Origin: Selaginella moellendorffii
Taxonomy: Eukaryota; Streptophyta; Lycopodiopsida; Selaginellales; Selaginellaceae
Reading direction: 5' to 3'
DNA: 64,000 nt
Assembly (NCBI RefSeq): GCF_000143415.4
Contig: NW_003314287.1
Span: forward strand, 689,160 to 753,159
In this document: positions 60,998-64,000 of the stretch, piece by piece
Layout of the letters: each line of letters begins with the position of its first letter
How positions within the stretch are numbered: the stretch's first letter is position 1
Position numbers and translations under genes: made by a program
The notes under the pieces: generated by a model
The model's input: the letters and a program-made list of their open reading frames with translations, nothing else
The model's database searches: none
Told to the model about the DNA's origin: nothing

Positions 60998-61465
60998 ATA
61001 CCTGATACAGTCCTTTCCACTAAGCAAGGAGCCCTTTAGATAAACCACGTACCATAAGATGGGGAAAACAGACTAACACTAAGTCATCCACTTTATACTC
61101 CACAAGTGGACGATGATAAGAGTTGTAGCACCGTTATTGTCCCACTTGTACACGGCCTAAGTGTTCAGCAAACTTTGCTTAGACAAGTGGAAAAATGCTC
61201 GTCAAATACTAATCCCACGACCTAGCATCAACAACTCGTTCATGAGCCGGTCAACCACTACAACACAAAAATTGTCGGAGGGATTGGAAACAAGAAGAGT
61301 AGAGCAAGATGGAAACATAGGAGGAAGTAATGGAGGGACGAAAGTAATGGATACAGTTTATATATAAGAGTAAATGGTTTAGATTGAAACTAATTTGATA
61401 GCTACCAAAATCCCACTATGTTAATATTAGTATACAACATCATAGCCATACATTTGGCCCTCACA

Positions 61466-61705
61466 CATATTTATAATTATAAACCTCTAATTAATCAATT
61501 AGATTAATAAATAATACAGCTTATAATAATATTCCTTATAAAAATTTATAGCTATTTGGGAGTGAACTAAAATAAAAAATCTATCAATTTAAAGAGTAAT
61601 AAATATCTTTATTTTAGAATGGTTTTTTGTTTCTACTAATCTTGATTAAATGTAAAAGTGCAATTAACTACTACTTATCTTAAACTGATGAATATGAGGA
61701 ATAAA
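61466..61705. other. AT-rich spacer
   Basis: No gene seen; the 3' flank of the JmjC gene (-). Confidence 0.4.
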
Positions 61706-63277
61706 CTACATTCCTAGGATTGTTTGTATTTTACTCAAAAGTCCTATTACGTAATCACACAAATCTTGGTGCACTCTAGCTGAGACAACATTCAGCAAGA
61801 CTGATTTCACGCTGAGTAGATCAAATGAAAGGTAAGTATTGTCTTTTCTGTCCAGTATCATCTCCAGGATTCCAGCGAGAAAGACCACGAAATCCTTGTA
61901 GTTCATGCCTGCAAAGATTGGCAATCAAACCAAGCAGTAACAAGATAAAGAAACCTGAGTTTGCTGCAAGATTCCGCTGGCAGAGCGTTTCAAAATCGTC
62001 GCTGATGTCTCTTACGTCCTCAATTGAAGCAACAGTGTCCCTGTAATCATCTTCAAGGAGACGCCACTGAAATATCACTTAAGAAAAGAAACAAAACGCT
62101 CATTCGAATCAAACATACTCACCACCCAATGGAGATTGCAGGCGTTGAACCAGTTGTGATTGATCGAGATCACGTCTTCCTGCACAAAATGCGAATGTTT
62201 TCTGATCACTGAAAAATCCAAACATCATCGCTACCAGATTGGTTACTTGGTGATACCATCCACTCGGAACAAAGATGATATCGCCTGGATTTTGGATGCA
62301 CTCCGTCCAACTCGTCTGGCAAAGTTTAAGAAAACAGTCGATACAGCAGGAATTGCAAACAAACCTTGGAAAAATCTGGAAACTCGTCCACCGTTCCATA
62401 AATATCATACACGGTGTTCTTTTTGTGCCTAGAAAGGTGAAACAAAACAAGGAGATCAAAGCGGTGAAAAAAAGCATCGAAACTTTTCACCTGTCAAACA
62501 AAAATGGAGTTTGCTCCGGTGGCAAGAGATGCCAGAGTTTTCTTCCACACACATTTCCAGACCAGCTATAAGACCTGAAAACGTCGGCGTGCAATGGAGT
62601 CCATGTACCTTCACAAATATCACTTGAGAAATCTCCAGAGAAAAAATTAGACTAGCTTTTTACCTGCTGGTCCCATATAGACGAAACGATAGTCGGAAGA
62701 AGGCACGGTATCGCCGGAGCTATGCCAGGAGTTTGAGTCTAGAAATTGGTTGAGCCAATCGTCAGAGAAAAAGATCGGAGTTTCATAAGCGCCATAGTCT
62801 GGAAACTCCTGCTCCAATCGAAACTTGGTAAGTTCTTCTAGCTAAAAAGAAGAACCAAAGCTCACCTTCACAAAATGCCAATCCTTGAGATAGAGCAACG
62901 CTCGGCGCTCAGGATCGTCGCTCTTCCAATGCTCCACAAACTCAGACACCGTCATCTCCAAACGCTTCTGGTCCGTGAATTCTCTCTCGCCACAGTGTGC
63001 AACCTGGAGGAGCTTAATCGATTCCCAATGGAAGAAATTCCATTTCTCTTCCAGTGAAAAGTACCTGGATCTTGGAGCCGCCAAAGTTGCGAGCAAGAAA
63101 CTCGAGGTCGGGTTTGCCATGGTCGTCCACCCAGTCCCTAGATGCCCGCCAGTGCTCCATCAATCCCGTGACAAGCACGGGCTTGTTAGGCAGGAGATAG
63201 CACCCGCGGAATTCCTGGTAGCTCAAGCTCGTCCCATCTTCCACGGGCACACACCCCCCTACATTGATTCTTCCCAT
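61706..63277 (-). CDS. JmjC-domain 2-oxoglutarate oxygenase (JMJD4 / JMJ20-like)
   Basis: Nine exons: 63277-63065, 63003-62866, 62808-62664, 62608-62491, 62428-62365, 62315-62235, 62179-62123, 62066-61955 and 61908-61706; 376 residues. N-terminal: LSYQEFRGCYLLPNKPVLVT, GLMEHWRASRDWV. Jumonji core: YRFVYMGPAG, TWTPLHADVFRSYSWSGNVC with the Fe(II)-binding His-x-Asp, GRKLWHLLPPEQ with the 2-oxoglutarate-contacting Lys, and NPGDIIFVPSGWYHQVTNL with the third Fe ligand His. Animal JMJD4 hydroxylates a lysine of eRF1; Arabidopsis JMJ20 is reported as a histone arginine demethylase. Which activity applies here is open. An in-frame ATG 24 bp upstream is also possible. Confidence 0.92.
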
Positions 63278-63357
63278 AAACCCTAGAACTTTTAGATTCA
63301 AGAATATTCTTAAAACATAATAAACCCGAATATGCTCATAGATTTGAATTTTAGCTC

Positions 63358-63383
63358 CTCTCTCTCTCTCTCTCTCTCTCTCT
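63358..63383. repeat. (CT)n microsatellite between JmjC gene and subtilase
   Basis: Lies about 80 bp upstream of the JmjC start codon, reading (GA)n on that gene's strand. This is a common promoter/5' UTR feature in plants. Confidence 0.9.
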
Positions 63384-63427
63384 AATGGAAACGCTTTTAT
63401 ATACTATACCTGGCTATGGCGCTCGCG

Positions 63428-64000
63428 CTAGCTAGAGCTATAGGCTTGCCTCCTCAAAACAGTGATGGGCAGCCTCACTGTGTGTCCGAGATCGCCCACC
63501 AGCCTCATCTCTCCAAAACTAAACTCCTCGGACGAGTCCCTGGCCCGGACTAGAATGCCCAGCGACACCGATCGCCCGGGATCCACCGCAAACGCGGACG
63601 GCTTAACGCTCACCGCCACGCCCGCCGGGTTGGTCACCACCACGCGGTACTTCTCCGTCTTGGCCCCGACGCTGGTGGCGGTCCTTGGAACGCGCCTCTC
63701 GCCGCCCAAGCTGGAGATGGTTATCGATGGTAAGTTGAGGTCCGACATTAGCCCCGCCGGCTGCGAGCACCGCTCCCTCGTCGCGTTGAAGATGGCGGTG
63801 GCGTTCACGCCGGGAACCGCGCACAAGAACTTGATATAGTCACCGTATCCTGTGCATGGATGGGATGAATTATCGATCGAGTGATCTTTGAGCCACGAAC
63901 ACGAAGGACCTACCTGCGTCGAAGACGAGGCCCGGATCCAGCGCGGCCTTTGGATTGATGGCTCCGTGGCCGTAGTCGAACGGGGTGGCGCTCTCGAGGT
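63428..64000 (-). CDS. Subtilase, C-terminal part (runs off right edge)
   Basis: Last exon 63849-63428 and part of the previous exon from 63914 to the window end, joined by a GT-AG intron. The exposed residues read SATPFDYGHGAINPKAALDP, GLVFDAG, then YGDYIKFLCAVPGVN and the Fn3-like C-terminal domain (YRVVVTNPAGVAVSVKPSAF, FGEMRLVGDLGHTVRLPI). These match the end of plant subtilases and are clearly distinct in sequence from the 43628-46878 protein. Catalytic residues lie outside the window. Confidence 0.92.
   Translation of the reverse strand, partial: TSRAPPRSTTATEPSIQRPRWIRASSSTQVGPSCSWLKDHSIDNSSHPCTGYGDYIKFLCAVPGVNATAIFNATRERCSQPAGLMSDLNLPSITISSLGGERRVPRTATSVGAKTEKYRVVVTNPAGVAVSVKPSAFAVDPGRSVSLGILVRARDSSEEFSFGEMRLVGDLGHTVRLPITVLRRQAYSSS

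Larger units (their letters stand above)
59479..61465 (-). mobile_element. Old antisense gypsy copy, hosting nested insertions
   Basis: Left end 59479-59654 is a diverged reverse complement of the 174-bp LTR of the 17355 element. It is followed by the polypurine tract (cattccctcctctcggaat) and the end of pol (up to 59732). Pol homology resumes after a nested element at 60548 (gcacatgcacaatctctgg) and runs to about 61240. A second diverged LTR, about 61350-61465, ends in ggccctcaca. Only the 3' part of pol remains; the rest is deleted. It has internal duplications of about 75 bp (60591-60667/60668-60743) and about 105 bp (60713-60820/60996-61102). Confidence 0.8.

Overview
Plant nuclear DNA. 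The genes carry many short introns (about 45-75 bp), a large organelle-type PPR protein is present, and plant-specific families occur (GH9 cellulase, LIFEGUARD, subtilases, PNGase A, dirigent, AAP permeases). The mix of compact genes with nested gypsy, hAT and small LTR elements fits a lycophyte such as Selaginella moellendorffii. That species assignment is inference, not proof.

LEFT THIRD (1-28.1 kb): a triplicated, repeat-rich block. The unit reads: antisense retrotransposon gag remnant with a GACTCN-type hexamer tract, AT-rich spacer, UFC1 fragment (-), mitochondrial-type NADH-cytochrome b5 reductase (+), small secreted Pro-rich protein gene (-), PPR gene (-). Unit 1 spans about 49-7230, unit 2 about 8470-11190 (truncated) and unit 3 about 15052-28135. 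Unit 3 is split by a nearly intact Ty3/gypsy element at 17355-22364. The reductase is damaged in every copy and the PPR survives only in unit 3. The Pro-rich gene keeps a spliceable open frame in all three. Between the units lie antisense gypsy pol debris (12.2-13.6 kb), a hAT transposase tail (11.3-11.7 kb) and unassigned sequence.

MIDDLE (28.2-42.3 kb): ordinary compact genes. A LIFEGUARD/BI-1-like protein (-) and a GH9 endoglucanase (-) are followed by antisense tRNA-Val(AAC) and tRNA-Trp(CCA). Then come an 18-exon ETF-ubiquinone oxidoreductase (+) and two amino acid permeases in divergent orientation (AAP-A - and AAP-B +). The permeases are separated by about 3.2 kb holding a 270-bp tandem duplication, microsatellites and an ACGT-rich promoter-like segment.

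RIGHT (43.6-56.0 kb): a tandem duplication of a subtilase + PNGase A pair around a dirigent-like gene. The two copies decayed reciprocally: copy 1 has an intact subtilase but a PNGase A broken by a hAT transposon and a small hAT-like element; copy 2 has a truncated, frameshifted subtilase but an intact PNGase A.

FAR RIGHT (56-64 kb): AT-rich sequence with a ~225 bp (TA)n tract, then an old antisense gypsy copy (59479-61465). Nested in it is an ~815 bp short LTR element whose LTRs carry a 5S rRNA-like segment (Cassandra-type TRIM) with a 5-bp target duplication, plus a second 104-bp LTR fragment. A JMJD4/JMJ20-like JmjC oxygenase (-) and the 3' end of a further subtilase (-) close the window.

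Exon coordinates were placed by hand from splice signals, frame continuity and family similarity. Where given as a full set, they sum to an open frame.
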